The notes beneath the pieces were generated by a model that was not told where the DNA came from, made no database searches, and worked only from the letters and a program-made list of their open reading frames with translations. The position numbers were made by a program, and so were the translations under genes. A stretch of 64,000 nt of DNA from JBDKVA01 sp039679375 (GTDB lineage: Bacteria > Bacillota > Clostridia > Acetivibrionales > DTU013). The stretch spans positions 1 to 64,000 of the forward strand of contig JBDKVA010000026.1 in NCBI GenBank assembly GCA_039679375.1, written 5' to 3'. This document shows positions 1 to 8,272 of this stretch, in pieces (the first letter of the stretch is position 1; the number at the start of each line of letters is the position of its first letter).

Positions 1-13
1 AAAATGAAATGGT

Positions 14-844
14 GTGATTCATATTAGAAAAATAGCTGTCATTTTAATAATAGTCGGCGTTTTGGTAGGATTGAGTCCGTTGATCGGGCAATATTATACC
101 AGATATCAGGAACAGAAGATGATTGACGAATGGCTTAACAGCGAAGACGCATCATTAATGGAAGGACTCACTGAAGCGGATCCGGAGGAGGCTTTTTCGC
201 AGCTGCAGGAGGCATTTGCGTCCGAGGGCGGTGAGGGGCAGGATGGAACAGGGAGATCTGCCGCCGGTCCGGATGCTGAAAATGTTGCAGGAGCAGCAGG
301 TACGGATACGGCAGGCGGCGATGATCAGGGAGCGGCCAGTGGTAATGGGGCTGGGTCATCGGGCCAGCCCGGAGCAATATCACCTGAGCAGGCCAATACA
401 TCTGCAAAGCCTGTATCGGAAGCATCAAAGCAGAATGTTCTCGGAATAATCAAGATCAAGAAAATAAAAGTGGTTGCACCGATTGTGGAAGGCGTCAAGT
501 CATCAAACCTGAAAGTTGGAGTCGGTCACATACCGGGGACTGCTGCTCCGGGACAGCTGGGGAATAGCGCATTGGCAGGCCATCGCAGCTACACCTTCGG
601 TAAATTTTTCAACAGACTGGACGAACTTATAATTGGGGATAAGATTACAATTACGACGAAGAAGGAAGATCTGAAATTTGAGGTATATAAGATACATACT
701 GTCACGCCGGAGGATATCTCAGTCCTGAGGAGAAGCAAGGATGAAAGTATCATTACGCTGATCACCTGTACACCGATTTATGTTGCATCGCACAGGCTCA
801 TTGTACAGGCAAGGCTGACGGAAAGGGTGTCCAAGGAGCCGTGA
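14..844 (+). CDS. Class D sortase
   Basis: Membrane-anchored cysteine transpeptidase that would attach proteins to the cell wall or process them at the surface. Residues 5-25 form an N-terminal membrane anchor; residues about 60-140 are a Gly/Ala/Ser/Gln-rich linker; the sortase domain fills 140-276. The catalytic set is visible: His190 in LAGHRSY, Cys252 in the class D type TLITCTP motif, and Arg261 in the following SHRLIV segment. The start is GTG at 14; an in-frame stop at positions 5-7 rules out any longer version. No LPXTG-type substrate is evident in this window, so its targets are unknown. Followed by a weak hairpin and then the lysA promoter, so it is not co-transcribed with lysA by design. 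The linker is unusually long and low in complexity, probably a wall spacer. Confidence 0.9.
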   Translation: MIHIRKIAVILIIVGVLVGLSPLIGQYYTRYQEQKMIDEWLNSEDASLMEGLTEADPEEAFSQLQEAFASEGGEGQDGTGRSAAGPDAENVAGAAGTDTAGGDDQGAASGNGAGSSGQPGAISPEQANTSAKPVSEASKQNVLGIIKIKKIKVVAPIVEGVKSSNLKVGVGHIPGTAAPGQLGNSALAGHRSYTFGKFFNRLDELIIGDKITITTKKEDLKFEVYKIHTVTPEDISVLRRSKDESIITLITCTPIYVASHRLIVQARLTERVSKEP

Positions 845-869
845 GAAAGGTGTAAATGCAACGTTTGTC

Positions 870-899
870 TGGTAAAATTATTTTTTACCAATCCTTTTT
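870..899 (+). terminator. Possible terminator after the sortase gene
   Basis: Eight-base stem TGGTAAAA / TTTTACCA with a five-base loop, followed closely by a CTTTTT run. The stem is A/T-rich, so termination would be weak. Confidence 0.4.
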
Positions 900-960
900 G
901 GAATATGATATCTCAGGATATTCTAATAATGCAATGGTAGTTTTTTGTTATGCTTTTGTA

Positions 961-989
961 TTGACATTTACCTCTGCATGCTGTAAAAT
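961..989 (+). promoter_or_regulatory. SigA-type promoter of lysA
   Basis: TTGACA at 961-966 and TAAAAT at 984-989, separated by exactly 17 bases, 60 bases upstream of the lysA start. Confidence 0.7.
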
Positions 990-1048
990 TTGCAGCAAAT
1001 GTCTGAATAATCAGCTGATACAAGCTGCAGTACTGTGGAGGAAATATC

Positions 1049-2296
1049 ATGAAAAACTATTTTACAGAGCAAATCAACTTCTTTTGCGGCAATAAACCGT
1101 CCGAGCTCCTGAAGGAGTACGGAAGCCCGCTTTATGTCTATAATGAATCCATACTCAGGGAAAGATGCCGCGATATGGCCGGACTGGTCTCCTATCCGCA
1201 TTTCAAATCGAATTATTCCATAAAGGCAAATTCCAATCTTGAGATCCTTAAAATAGTCCGGGAGGAAGGGCTCCACGCCGACGCGATGTCGCCCGGGGAG
1301 ATCCAGGTGCTGCTGACTGCGGGCTTCAAGCCGGAAGAGCTTTTGTTTGTTACCAATAATGTATCTTCCGGTGAAATGAAATTTGCCATTGACAGGGACG
1401 TGCTGGTCAGCGTCGATTCGCTTTCACAATTGAAGCAGTATGGAAAGCTGAATCCGGGAGGCAGAGTGGTGGTCCGATTCAATCCCGGCGTGGGTGCGGG
1501 ACATCATGAAAAGGTGGTCACTGCCGGAAAGAATACCAAGTTCGGCGTAAATTTGGAAATGATCACTGAAGTCAAAGCCATTCTCAAGGAATACGGATTG
1601 AAGCTGGCGGGAATCAACCAGCACATCGGTTCGCTATTCATGGAGGCAACACCTTATATAGAAGGAGTAAAATCGCTGCTTCGCATTGCAGAGCAGTTTG
1701 ATGACCTCGAATTTGTCGACATGGGCGGAGGCTTCGGCATCCCGTATCACAAGCAGGATGGTCAGGAGAGGCTGGACCTCAGCGATACAGGCCGCAAACT
1801 GACCGAGGTGCTGGAAAAGTGGGCAGCTGCACATAACAAAAACATCAGGATCAAAATGGAACCGGGACGGTATGTGGTGGCTGAATGCGGCGTGCTGCTG
1901 GGAACGGTACATGCAGTCAAGCAGAATGGCCCAAAGAATTACATCGGCACCGATGTAGGCTTCAATGTGCTGATAAGACCTGCCATGTATGATTCATACC
2001 ATGATATTGAGTTTTACAGGAATGATGCGGTTGTAAAGTCAGAACAAACGGTATTGGCATCTATAGTTGGAAATATCTGTGAGACCGGTGATATTATCGC
2101 AAAGGACAGGGAACTTCCGGCTGCGAAGGAAGGTGATATCATCGGGGTCATGGATGCAGGCGCATATGGCTACTCCATGTCGTCCAATTACAATAACCGC
2201 TTGAGGCCGGCGGAGGTGCTCATCGGCCTGGATGGACAACCGAGGCTGATTCGCAGGAGAGATACATTTGAGGATCTGATGCATGGATTTGTATAA
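1049..2296 (+). CDS. lysA: Diaminopimelate decarboxylase
   Basis: PLP-dependent enzyme making L-lysine from meso-diaminopimelate, the last step of lysine synthesis. 415 residues, the normal size. It has the alanine-racemase fold III signatures: Lys59 in YSIKAN for PLP attachment, NQHIGS near residue 192, the glycine-rich MGGGFGIPY phosphate loop, EPGRYVVAE near 270, and Cys344 in CETGD plus the final DAGAYGYSM segment that complete the dimer active site. ATG at 1049 follows GTGGAGGAAATATC. It stands alone between its own promoter and the glycine riboswitch. No lysine riboswitch is visible in the 200-base leader. Confidence 0.95.
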   Translation: MKNYFTEQINFFCGNKPSELLKEYGSPLYVYNESILRERCRDMAGLVSYPHFKSNYSIKANSNLEILKIVREEGLHADAMSPGEIQVLLTAGFKPEELLFVTNNVSSGEMKFAIDRDVLVSVDSLSQLKQYGKLNPGGRVVVRFNPGVGAGHHEKVVTAGKNTKFGVNLEMITEVKAILKEYGLKLAGINQHIGSLFMEATPYIEGVKSLLRIAEQFDDLEFVDMGGGFGIPYHKQDGQERLDLSDTGRKLTEVLEKWAAAHNKNIRIKMEPGRYVVAECGVLLGTVHAVKQNGPKNYIGTDVGFNVLIRPAMYDSYHDIEFYRNDAVVKSEQTVLASIVGNICETGDIIAKDRELPAAKEGDIIGVMDAGAYGYSMSSNYNNRLRPAEVLIGLDGQPRLIRRRDTFEDLMHGFV

Positions 2297-2364
2297 TCAG
2301 CTGAAAGCGTGCGATTTTATAAAATGTGAATTGCATTATGGACAAAATACATGAGATTTGCTTC

Positions 2365-2393
2365 TTGACATTGATAAACTCATTCATTATAAT
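2365..2393 (+). promoter_or_regulatory. SigA-type promoter driving the glycine riboswitch transcript
   Basis: Perfect consensus: TTGACA at 2365-2370, 17-base spacer, TATAAT at 2388-2393, about 110 bases before the aptamer. Confidence 0.85.
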
Positions 2394-2505
2394 AAATTTA
2401 ACTTTTACAAAAAGTTACTAAACTAAACGCGACATGCGTTACATGGGTAAAAATGAATAGAGTCGGATGATTGGCGGGGAAGTGCAAACGACCTTGTCAG
2501 GACGG

Positions 2506-2580
2506 ATCTCTGGAGAGACCAGGAAGGCGCCGAAGGGGCAAGGCTGTTTCAGCCGCAATCTCTCAGGCAAAAGGACAGAG
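2506..2580 (+). promoter_or_regulatory. Glycine riboswitch aptamer (single canonical unit)
   Basis: The sequence carries the conserved glycine-aptamer core: CTCTGGAGAG, GCGCCGAAGGGGCAA, then CAATCTCTCAGGCAAAAGGACAGAG. P1 pairs CTCTG (2508-2512) with CAGAG (2576-2580). It resembles the second aptamer of tandem glycine switches; the roughly 100 bases upstream show no full first aptamer, so this is a singlet or has a degenerate partner. A hairpin CATGTTT/AAACATG (2590-2605) and an intrinsic terminator (2612-2646) follow, giving a transcriptional expression platform ahead of the aminotransferase-serA genes. Confidence 0.9.
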
Positions 2581-2611
2581 TATATCAGACATGTTTTGAA
2601 ACATGCTTTTG

Positions 2612-2646
2612 AAGGTCAGGTCTCAGATGGGATTTGACCTTTTTTA
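2612..2646 (+). terminator. Riboswitch expression-platform terminator
   Basis: AAGGTCA (2612-2618) pairs with TGACCTT (2635-2641), with inner G-U-rich pairing between GGTCTC and GGGATT, followed by TTTTTAT. It lies between the glycine aptamer and the start codon at 2720. Confidence 0.75.
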
Positions 2647-2719
2647 TTACTTTTTCCCGGCTGTTACAGAACTTTTTGCTGCTTTAATGATATTTTTTAT
2701 TGAACTAAGGAGGACAGAC

Positions 2720-3787
2720 ATGCATAAAATGCTTTTTATCCCCGGACCGGTAGAAGTCAGGGAGGATGTTCTGCAGAAAATGGCTACACCGATGATTGGA
2801 CACATGTCAAAGGATGCGTCCAGCCTGCAGCGTGGGATTTCCGAAAAAATGCAGAAATTGATGTATACGAAAAATACGATATTATTGTCGACATCTTCAG
2901 GCAGCGGCCTGATGGAAGGCGCGGTGCGCTGTTGTACGGTGAAACGTGCAGCGGTGTTTTCCGTAGGCGCTTTTGGTGACAGATGGTACAAAATGGCCAC
3001 CTCCAACGGCGTCCCGGCCGATCTGCTTTCATCTGAGCAGGGAAAACCGACAACACCGGAAATGGTGGATGAAGTTCTTTCGACCGGAAAGTATGACCTG
3101 ATCACGATCACACATAACGAGACCTCCACCGGAATAATGAATCCTGCGGAGGAAATAGCGCAGGTGATGAGAAAATATCCGGAAGTTGTCTGGTGCATGG
3201 ACACGGTAAGTTCTCTCGGCGGCACAAAAATCAATGTGGACGAACTTGGTGTGGATATCTGCATCACATCGACACAAAAATGCCTTGGACTACCGCCTGG
3301 AATGGCGATTTGCTCTTTTTCGGAGAAGGCTGCGGCAGCCGCTTCCAGAGTGCAGTTCAGGGGTACATACCTGGATTTGCTTGATTTATACAATTATATA
3401 AAGAAAAAGGATTACCAGTACCCTTCGACGCCGTCGCTGTCGCACATGTTTGCGCTGGATTACCAGCTTGACAGGATACTCAAGGAGGGCATTGAGAACA
3501 GGTTTGCACGTCACCTTGAGATGGCGGGGATCGTCAGGGCATGGGCGAAGGAAAACTTTGCTCTGTTCCCCGAAGAGAAGTATGCATCCAATACGCTTAC
3601 TGCAGTGAAGAATACCAGAGGAATCAGTGTAAGCGATCTCAACAAAAAGCTCGGCGAGCAGGGCTATATGATATCGAACGGCTATGGTGATCTGAAGGAA
3701 GTAACGTTCAGGATTGCGCATATGGCGGATGCCACTGTTGAGGATATACGCGGGCTGTTGGCCGTTATTGACAGGCTAATTGCATAG
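2720..3787 (+). CDS. Class V aminotransferase (serine-pyruvate / alanine-glyoxylate type)
   Basis: PLP enzyme of the alanine-glyoxylate/serine-pyruvate aminotransferase family, 355 residues. It opens with the family motif LFIPGPVEVREDV; the PLP-binding lysine is Lys187 in ITSTQKCLGLPPG, and the upstream cofactor aspartate is in WCMDTVSSLGG. The start at 2720 follows AAGGAGGACAGAC; the open frame continues upstream to 2603 but that part overlaps the riboswitch terminator and is not expected to be translated. With serA 170 bases downstream, the pair probably works in serine/glycine metabolism: SerA makes phosphohydroxypyruvate and this enzyme may aminate it or hydroxypyruvate/glyoxylate. That substrate is inference. 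No serB is present here. Expression should respond to glycine through the leader. Confidence 0.9.
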   Translation: MHKMLFIPGPVEVREDVLQKMATPMIGHMSKDASSLQRGISEKMQKLMYTKNTILLSTSSGSGLMEGAVRCCTVKRAAVFSVGAFGDRWYKMATSNGVPADLLSSEQGKPTTPEMVDEVLSTGKYDLITITHNETSTGIMNPAEEIAQVMRKYPEVVWCMDTVSSLGGTKINVDELGVDICITSTQKCLGLPPGMAICSFSEKAAAAASRVQFRGTYLDLLDLYNYIKKKDYQYPSTPSLSHMFALDYQLDRILKEGIENRFARHLEMAGIVRAWAKENFALFPEEKYASNTLTAVKNTRGISVSDLNKKLGEQGYMISNGYGDLKEVTFRIAHMADATVEDIRGLLAVIDRLIA

Positions 3788-3810
3788 AGGGACAAGGGAC
3801 TCACCAAGGT

Positions 3811-3936
3811 TGTCATTGCGAGGAGCGCCAGCGACGTGGCAATATCACCGCACTGTCATTGGGAGGAGCACAGCGATGTGGCATCTATAACATGCAATGA
3901 CAAGAACGAGATTGCCGCGCTGTGCTCGCAATAACA
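3811..3936. repeat. REP-like palindromic repeat cluster
   Basis: Two direct copies of a TGTCATTGCGAGGAGCG...GTGGCAAT unit (3811-3845 and 3854-3886, the second diverged), followed by an inverted copy, GAGATTGCCGCGCTGTGCTCGCAATAACA (3908-3936). Related, more degraded pieces occur at 21299-21326, 23800-23853, 28972-28993 and 54313-54341. They are always intergenic and look like members of a dispersed REP-type family. They separate the aminotransferase and serA but do not form a U-tailed terminator. Confidence 0.75.
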
Positions 3937-3959
3937 AAGAATATAAGGAGGAATGTGTC

Positions 3960-5564
3960 ATGAAAATAATCATAACGGAAAGAATAGCCGAAGAAGGTAT
4001 ACAATACTTAAGGGACAAAGGCTTTGTAGTAGACGTTAAATTTGGGATAAGCCATGATGAACTGCTTGAGATCATTGATGAATACGATGCAATTATCGTG
4101 AGGAGTGTAACAAAGGTAAATGCTCAATTGCTTGAAAAGGCTGTGAACCTGAAAGTGGCCGGAAGGGCCGGAAACGGCATTGACAATATCGATGTGCAGT
4201 ACTGTACCAATAAAGGCATCATTGTTGTGAACACTCCGGAAAGCAACAGTATGGCTGCTGCTGAACTGGCAGTCGGTTTGGCTTATAGTATCTTCAGAAA
4301 TATTCCGCAGTCGAATGCAGCCTCCAGACGGGGCGATTTCAGGAGGAACCGTTTCCTCGGAAATGAGCTTGACGGCAAGACAATAGGCATTATAGGGCTT
4401 GGCCGAATCGGTTCTATTGTAGCAACTAAAATGAAGGGCAGCAATATGAAGGTCGTTGCTTACGACCCTTATATTACGGATGAAAAGTTTAAAAAATACG
4501 GAGTCGAAAAGTGCGAGAATCTTGAGGATCTACTCAAGCAAGCTGACCTTATCACGCTGCATACGCCTAAGACGGCGGAGACTTATGGAATAATCGGCGA
4601 GAAGGAATTGGCGCTTTGCAAGAAGGGTGTCAGGATCGTAAATGCGGCAAGAGGAGGCCTCGTGAATGAGAAAGCGCTCTATGCGGCGCTTAAGGAGGGC
4701 ACGGTAGCCGCCGCGGCTCTCGATGTACTGGACCCTGAGCCGAATTACGAAAAGAAGCCGGAGGATCAGACATATGTAAATCCGCTGCTTGAGCTGGACA
4801 ATGTTGTTATTACGCCGCACCTTGGAGCTTCTACGGAAGAAGCGAATTACAATGTCGGTACTACTGTGACGCAGCTGGTTGCAGAAGCGCTGTCCGGAGG
4901 GATGGTTGCGGCGGTGAATATGCCTCCGATGCATGTTGCGGACCTGAACGGATTGAGGCCGTACCTCACATTGGCTGAGATGCTTGGCAAGATCTATTAT
5001 CAGAGCGAGAAGGAAACGGTACAGAAGATCGAAGTCATTTACAGCGGCGACCTGGCCGATAAAGAAACGAAGGTGTTTTCGCTTTCCGTGCTGAAGGGTT
5101 TTCTTGACCCGGTCATCAAGGAAAAAGTCAATTATGTTAATGCGGAGCTCATGCTCCATAACATGGGCATTGAATTGATCGAAAGCAGGCGTTCCCAGCT
5201 CGACAAATACACGAATCTCATCACGGTGAAGTTTTATACCAAAAAGGGTTCGCAAAGTGTATCCGGCACAATATTTGCAAAGGAAGAAATGAGGATCGTG
5301 GACTTCTTCGGCTACAAGCTGGACTTTGAACCGAGCCCGTATATACTGGCGATCCAGAATGTTGACAAGCCTGGTATCATCGGCCGCATCGGAACTGTTC
5401 TCGGCAGCGCGGGCATCAATATCGCCGCCATGCAATGGAGCCGAAACAGAAGGGGAGAGAAGGCTGTTGCCTTTGTCAGCATAGACCAGGAAGCCGGTAA
5501 TGAAACATTGGAAGCGCTGAGAGGAATCGACGGCGTTCTTAAAGCTACGATGATTTTGTTTTAA
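3960..5564 (+). CDS. serA: D-3-phosphoglycerate dehydrogenase, long form with ACT domain
   Basis: NAD-dependent oxidation of 3-phosphoglycerate to phosphohydroxypyruvate, the entry to serine synthesis. 534 residues, the long type: substrate and Rossmann domains (GLGRIGSIVATKM), catalytic Arg231 (NAARGG), Glu260 (DPEP) and His287 (TPHLGAS), then the intervening regulatory domain and a C-terminal ACT domain (DKPGIIGRIGTVLGSAGINI) that usually senses serine. ATG at 3960 follows AAGGAGGAATGTGTC; the 21 codons in frame upstream lie in the REP-like repeat and are not used. It follows the glycine-riboswitch-controlled aminotransferase on the same strand. Confidence 0.95.
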   Translation: MKIIITERIAEEGIQYLRDKGFVVDVKFGISHDELLEIIDEYDAIIVRSVTKVNAQLLEKAVNLKVAGRAGNGIDNIDVQYCTNKGIIVVNTPESNSMAAAELAVGLAYSIFRNIPQSNAASRRGDFRRNRFLGNELDGKTIGIIGLGRIGSIVATKMKGSNMKVVAYDPYITDEKFKKYGVEKCENLEDLLKQADLITLHTPKTAETYGIIGEKELALCKKGVRIVNAARGGLVNEKALYAALKEGTVAAAALDVLDPEPNYEKKPEDQTYVNPLLELDNVVITPHLGASTEEANYNVGTTVTQLVAEALSGGMVAAVNMPPMHVADLNGLRPYLTLAEMLGKIYYQSEKETVQKIEVIYSGDLADKETKVFSLSVLKGFLDPVIKEKVNYVNAELMLHNMGIELIESRRSQLDKYTNLITVKFYTKKGSQSVSGTIFAKEEMRIVDFFGYKLDFEPSPYILAIQNVDKPGIIGRIGTVLGSAGINIAAMQWSRNRRGEKAVAFVSIDQEAGNETLEALRGIDGVLKATMILF

Positions 5565-5603
5565 ATAAGCGACCAATAGTCAATCATGTATTTCATTCAG
5601 GAC

Positions 5604-5683
5604 GGGCGATCGATGACCGCCCCTACAGATATGATGACAGAGAGGCATGCGTATTTGTAGGGGCGACCAGTGGTCGCCTCTAC
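5604..5683. repeat. Inverted-repeat intergenic element (GTAGGGGCGACC family)
   Basis: A palindromic unit at 5657-5683 (GTAGGGGCGACC / GGTCGCCTCTAC) is paired with a half-related unit at 5604-5626 (GGGCGATCGATGACCGCCCCTAC). It lies between the convergent serA and glycosyltransferase genes, and the glycosyltransferase stop codon (5682-5680 on the minus strand) is inside the repeat. It could act as a bidirectional transcription end, but no clear U-run is attached. Confidence 0.65.
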
Positions 5684-6642
5684 GATCTTTTTTCGATTTT
5701 ATCTGTATTGATATTGATTGTTTCTCTTACGATGTACAAGGGTCTGCCTTTGACCTCGTCATATATCCTTCCTATGTACTCGCCGATGATTCCTAGAATG
5801 ATCAGTATAATGCCGTTGAAGAACAGGCTCACGGCAAGGATCGAAGCCCAGCCTGCCACAGTGTCGTCTGTAAAAAGCCGCTGGAAGAGAACTACCAGCA
5901 GATACAGGAAGCTCAATCCTGAAATGACTGTTCCAAAGTAAGTCGCCAACCTGAGCGGCTTGTATGAAAACGATGTTATGCCGTCAAATGCGAACTTGAT
6001 CATCTTTTTAAGAGGATATTTTGTTTCGCCTGCAAAACGCTTATCTCTTACATATTCGATCCCGATTTGTTTAAAACCAAGCCAGCTTATCAAACCCCTT
6101 ATGTATCTGTTTTTTTCATTGGCCGCCTTAAGCGCATTGCACACCTTTCTGTCGATCAGCCTGAAATCGCCCGTATCAAGGGGCATGTCCACTTCGGTCA
6201 TACTTTTCATGAAACGATAGAATAATTTCGCCGTAAGCTTTTTAAAAAATGTCTCACCGATTCTTTTAATACGCACTCCATAAACTACTTCATAGCCCTC
6301 CCGCCACTTTCTGATCATCTCAGGGATGAGTTCGGGCGGATCCTGCAGGTCGGCGTCGATCAGGACTATGGTGTCTCCTGAGGAATAATCCATACCGGCT
6401 GTGCTTGCCAGCTGATGTCCGAAATTCCTTGAAAAATCAACGAGCTTTACACGTTCATCTGTCTCGCAGAGCTTCCTGATGATCGCCGCTGTATTGTCTT
6501 TGCTGCCGTCATTTACGAAGATCAGCTCATAAGGCTCATTGATAGAATCCATTACCGTTTTCAGCCGTTTATAGGTTTCCTGTACGACCAGCTCTTCGTT
6601 GTACGCTGGTATGACAATGGAACATAATATCTTTTCATCCAA
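5680..6642 (-). CDS. GT2 glycosyltransferase, polyprenyl-phosphate sugar synthase type (DPM1/GtrB-like)
   Basis: Transfers a sugar from a nucleotide sugar to a polyprenyl phosphate carrier at the inner face of the membrane. 320 residues: GT2 domain with IVIPAYNEE, FVNDGSKDNT, a DXD-type DADLQDP near residue 95 and the DTGDFRLIDR acceptor segment; two C-terminal transmembrane helices at about 230-255 and 265-292, as in GtrB. ATG at 6642 follows AAAGGAGG. It lies 173 bases downstream of the RiPP-type operon on the same strand, but membership in that operon is uncertain. A natural partner is the GT-C mannosyltransferase at 10-13.4 kb, which needs a lipid-linked sugar donor. Confidence 0.88.
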   Translation of the reverse strand: MDEKILCSIVIPAYNEELVVQETYKRLKTVMDSINEPYELIFVNDGSKDNTAAIIRKLCETDERVKLVDFSRNFGHQLASTAGMDYSSGDTIVLIDADLQDPPELIPEMIRKWREGYEVVYGVRIKRIGETFFKKLTAKLFYRFMKSMTEVDMPLDTGDFRLIDRKVCNALKAANEKNRYIRGLISWLGFKQIGIEYVRDKRFAGETKYPLKKMIKFAFDGITSFSYKPLRLATYFGTVISGLSFLYLLVVLFQRLFTDDTVAGWASILAVSLFFNGIILIILGIIGEYIGRIYDEVKGRPLYIVRETININTDKIEKRS

Positions 6643-6815
6643 TTTGGAAATCCTCCTTTATGTATTTTCCTTAATTTTAGTATTGTCGCTTTCAATGAAT
6701 CAAACACATGGATTGCTCCATTTATTTTATCACATCACTATTTAATTTGCATTAATTGAAGAAAAGCGTAAATGATAATTGGAATTGATTGCTGACTGTA
6801 TTGAGACGATTCAAA

Positions 6816-7316
6816 CTAATGATTTGATGTTTTTGAGAACAATAAGGAAGTAATACGAGATAATACTCGTTTTATCAATCCATATAAATGGAAGATGAAA
6901 TTACGGAATGGTTTTATATATAGCCAGATGATCCCTGAAGCACGCCAGAGGAGCGAGGAACACTCAATATGTTTCCCATTTCGCCAGACAGCGGTTGCAA
7001 CTGCAATAAGCTGTTCCGGCTGTAAAGGACCTTCTGTCCATTGCTGGGAATCGCCGTTTATATAAAAACATCCATCATACTTTCGCAATACACGGTGAAG
7101 CACATAAACGCCGGTTTCCCGGACAATAAGTACGATATCGCCGCGTTTAATGACACTGAAATTCACTGCCGATAATTCTACGCTATCCTTATCCTGATGC
7201 AAAAATGGGAGCATACTCCTACCGGAGACAGGTATACGTACTTTTCCGCCCTGTCCTAATATTTCTTTCATTACCGGCATGATATCTTCTGTTTTTACTT
7301 TCTTTATTTTATGCAT
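6816..7316 (-). CDS. S24/S26 family peptidase, signal-peptidase-like
   Basis: 166-residue signal-peptidase-fold protein. The nucleophile region is SGRSMLPFLHQDKD (Ser34), and the second catalytic position is His74 in VYVLHRVL, the Ser-His arrangement of SipW/ER-type signal peptidases rather than the Ser-Lys dyad of LepB. A hydrophobic C-terminal part (about 120-160) may hold it to the membrane. Its start overlaps the end of the kinase-like gene by 13 bases, and its ribosome-binding site AAAGGAGG lies inside that gene, so the two are translationally linked. In this operon the likely job is cutting the leader from the modified peptide, which is inference. Last clear gene of the RiPP operon. Confidence 0.82.
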   Translation of the reverse strand: MHKIKKVKTEDIMPVMKEILGQGGKVRIPVSGRSMLPFLHQDKDSVELSAVNFSVIKRGDIVLIVRETGVYVLHRVLRKYDGCFYINGDSQQWTEGPLQPEQLIAVATAVWRNGKHIECSSLLWRASGIIWLYIKPFRNFIFHLYGLIKRVLSRITSLLFSKTSNH

Positions 7317-8164
7317 TGGTAAACTAAGTCCATAGCCTCCTTTTCAGGTCTGCACTTCAGCAAATAAACAGGGAGCGAACCTGTTACAGACCCGAAGGTT
7401 TCTAAAGCCATCTCGCACATTTTACGGTTATAAAACGGTATGTAGCATTGCGGCAGGAATCGGTTGACTGCGTTCCGTGAATCGAGCACAGTGATTTTAT
7501 TATCATTTGACTGCTCCAATATGACAATAGCCGAGAGCGGCACCTGCGAGTTTTCAAACCTGGTAGTTGAACCGCTCCAGGGAGTGCCGAAAACAAGCAC
7601 CTTTCCGTCAATGATTCTTAAAGCCGGACTGTCGTCATTGATAACCCTTGCTCCAAGGAAGTGTTCCCAGAGTCTTGCATGGGTTGATTTGCCGGTACCG
7701 GACGGCGCCGAAAATATAATGCCCTTCTCTTTATGCATTACTGCCGAGGCATGAACTACCAGACCATTGTAAAAAATGATTTTGTTTTTCAGTACCAGAT
7801 TTCCAAGGAGCTTCAGGGCATAACGTTCAAAATACGGGCTTTTTGCCAAATATGTTATTGTTATGTTATCCCAGCTGCTATCTGTGTCAAGTCTTGACAA
7901 AACGATTCTTGACGATTCACCTTCCAGATGGAACGATATACCTTCGCTGCCTCTGTCGGTCAATATCATATTTGTACCTTCTGCTATTATTCCGCTTAGA
8001 ACTTGCTTTCCGGAGGGTTGTTCCAGTATATCGCAGGCACGGAAACAGACCCTGATATCCGGTTTTTCTGCGCAGATGTCTTTGAACAGGCGAAGAAGGG
8101 GAATTTCAGGTAAATCTTCCGGTTGAAAATCAAAGTGTATCCCGGCAAAGCTATAATATGGCAT
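7304..8164 (-). CDS. HprK-like P-loop kinase of the RiPP operon
   Basis: 286-residue protein whose C-terminal half resembles the HPr kinase/phosphorylase C-terminal domain: P-loop SAPSGTGKST at residues 152-161, then a RVINDDSPALR acidic motif and a GTPW segment. The N-terminal 140 residues match no domain I recognise. True HprK is about 310 residues with a different N-terminal domain and a K-loop that is not seen here. Homologues of this type occur in RiPP operons, including kinases that phosphorylate lasso peptides. Here it sits between the precursor and the protease. Ribosome-binding site GGAG at spacing 11. Whether it modifies the precursor's Ser/Thr residues or acts otherwise is not shown by the sequence. 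Confidence 0.8.
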   Translation of the reverse strand: MPYYSFAGIHFDFQPEDLPEIPLLRLFKDICAEKPDIRVCFRACDILEQPSGKQVLSGIIAEGTNMILTDRGSEGISFHLEGESSRIVLSRLDTDSSWDNITITYLAKSPYFERYALKLLGNLVLKNKIIFYNGLVVHASAVMHKEKGIIFSAPSGTGKSTHARLWEHFLGARVINDDSPALRIIDGKVLVFGTPWSGSTTRFENSQVPLSAIVILEQSNDNKITVLDSRNAVNRFLPQCYIPFYNRKMCEMALETFGSVTGSLPVYLLKCRPEKEAMDLVYQCIK

Positions 8165-8187
8165 GGAAAATAATTCTCCTTAACGAA

Positions 8188-8234
8188 TTAAGGAAGCAAA
8201 AAGGTCATTGCATTCATTCTTTTTGCTTCCTTAA
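8188..8234 (-). other. Perfect 16-bp stem-loop after the precursor gene
   Basis: TTAAGGAAGCAAAAAG (8188-8203) and its exact complement at 8219-8234 enclose a 15-base loop. It sits 38 bases past the precursor stop and 24 bases before the kinase start. On the minus strand the 3' arm is followed by TTCG rather than a U-run, so it looks like an RNA-stabilising or attenuating hairpin that would raise the amount of precursor message over the downstream genes. Confidence 0.7.
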
Positions 8235-8272
8235 ATTTAAACATTAGCATATCATTAACCACCTATATCGGA

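Noticed and set aside
856..1095. 79-residue reading frame before lysA
   Set aside because: It spans the lysA promoter and start, has no good ribosome-binding site and no recognisable protein character.
3811..3936. CRISPR-like array
   Set aside because: Units are palindromic, diverged, few and unevenly spaced, without cas genes.
7304..8164. Genuine HPr kinase/phosphorylase
   Set aside because: N-terminal half does not match, no PTS context, and it sits in a RiPP operon.
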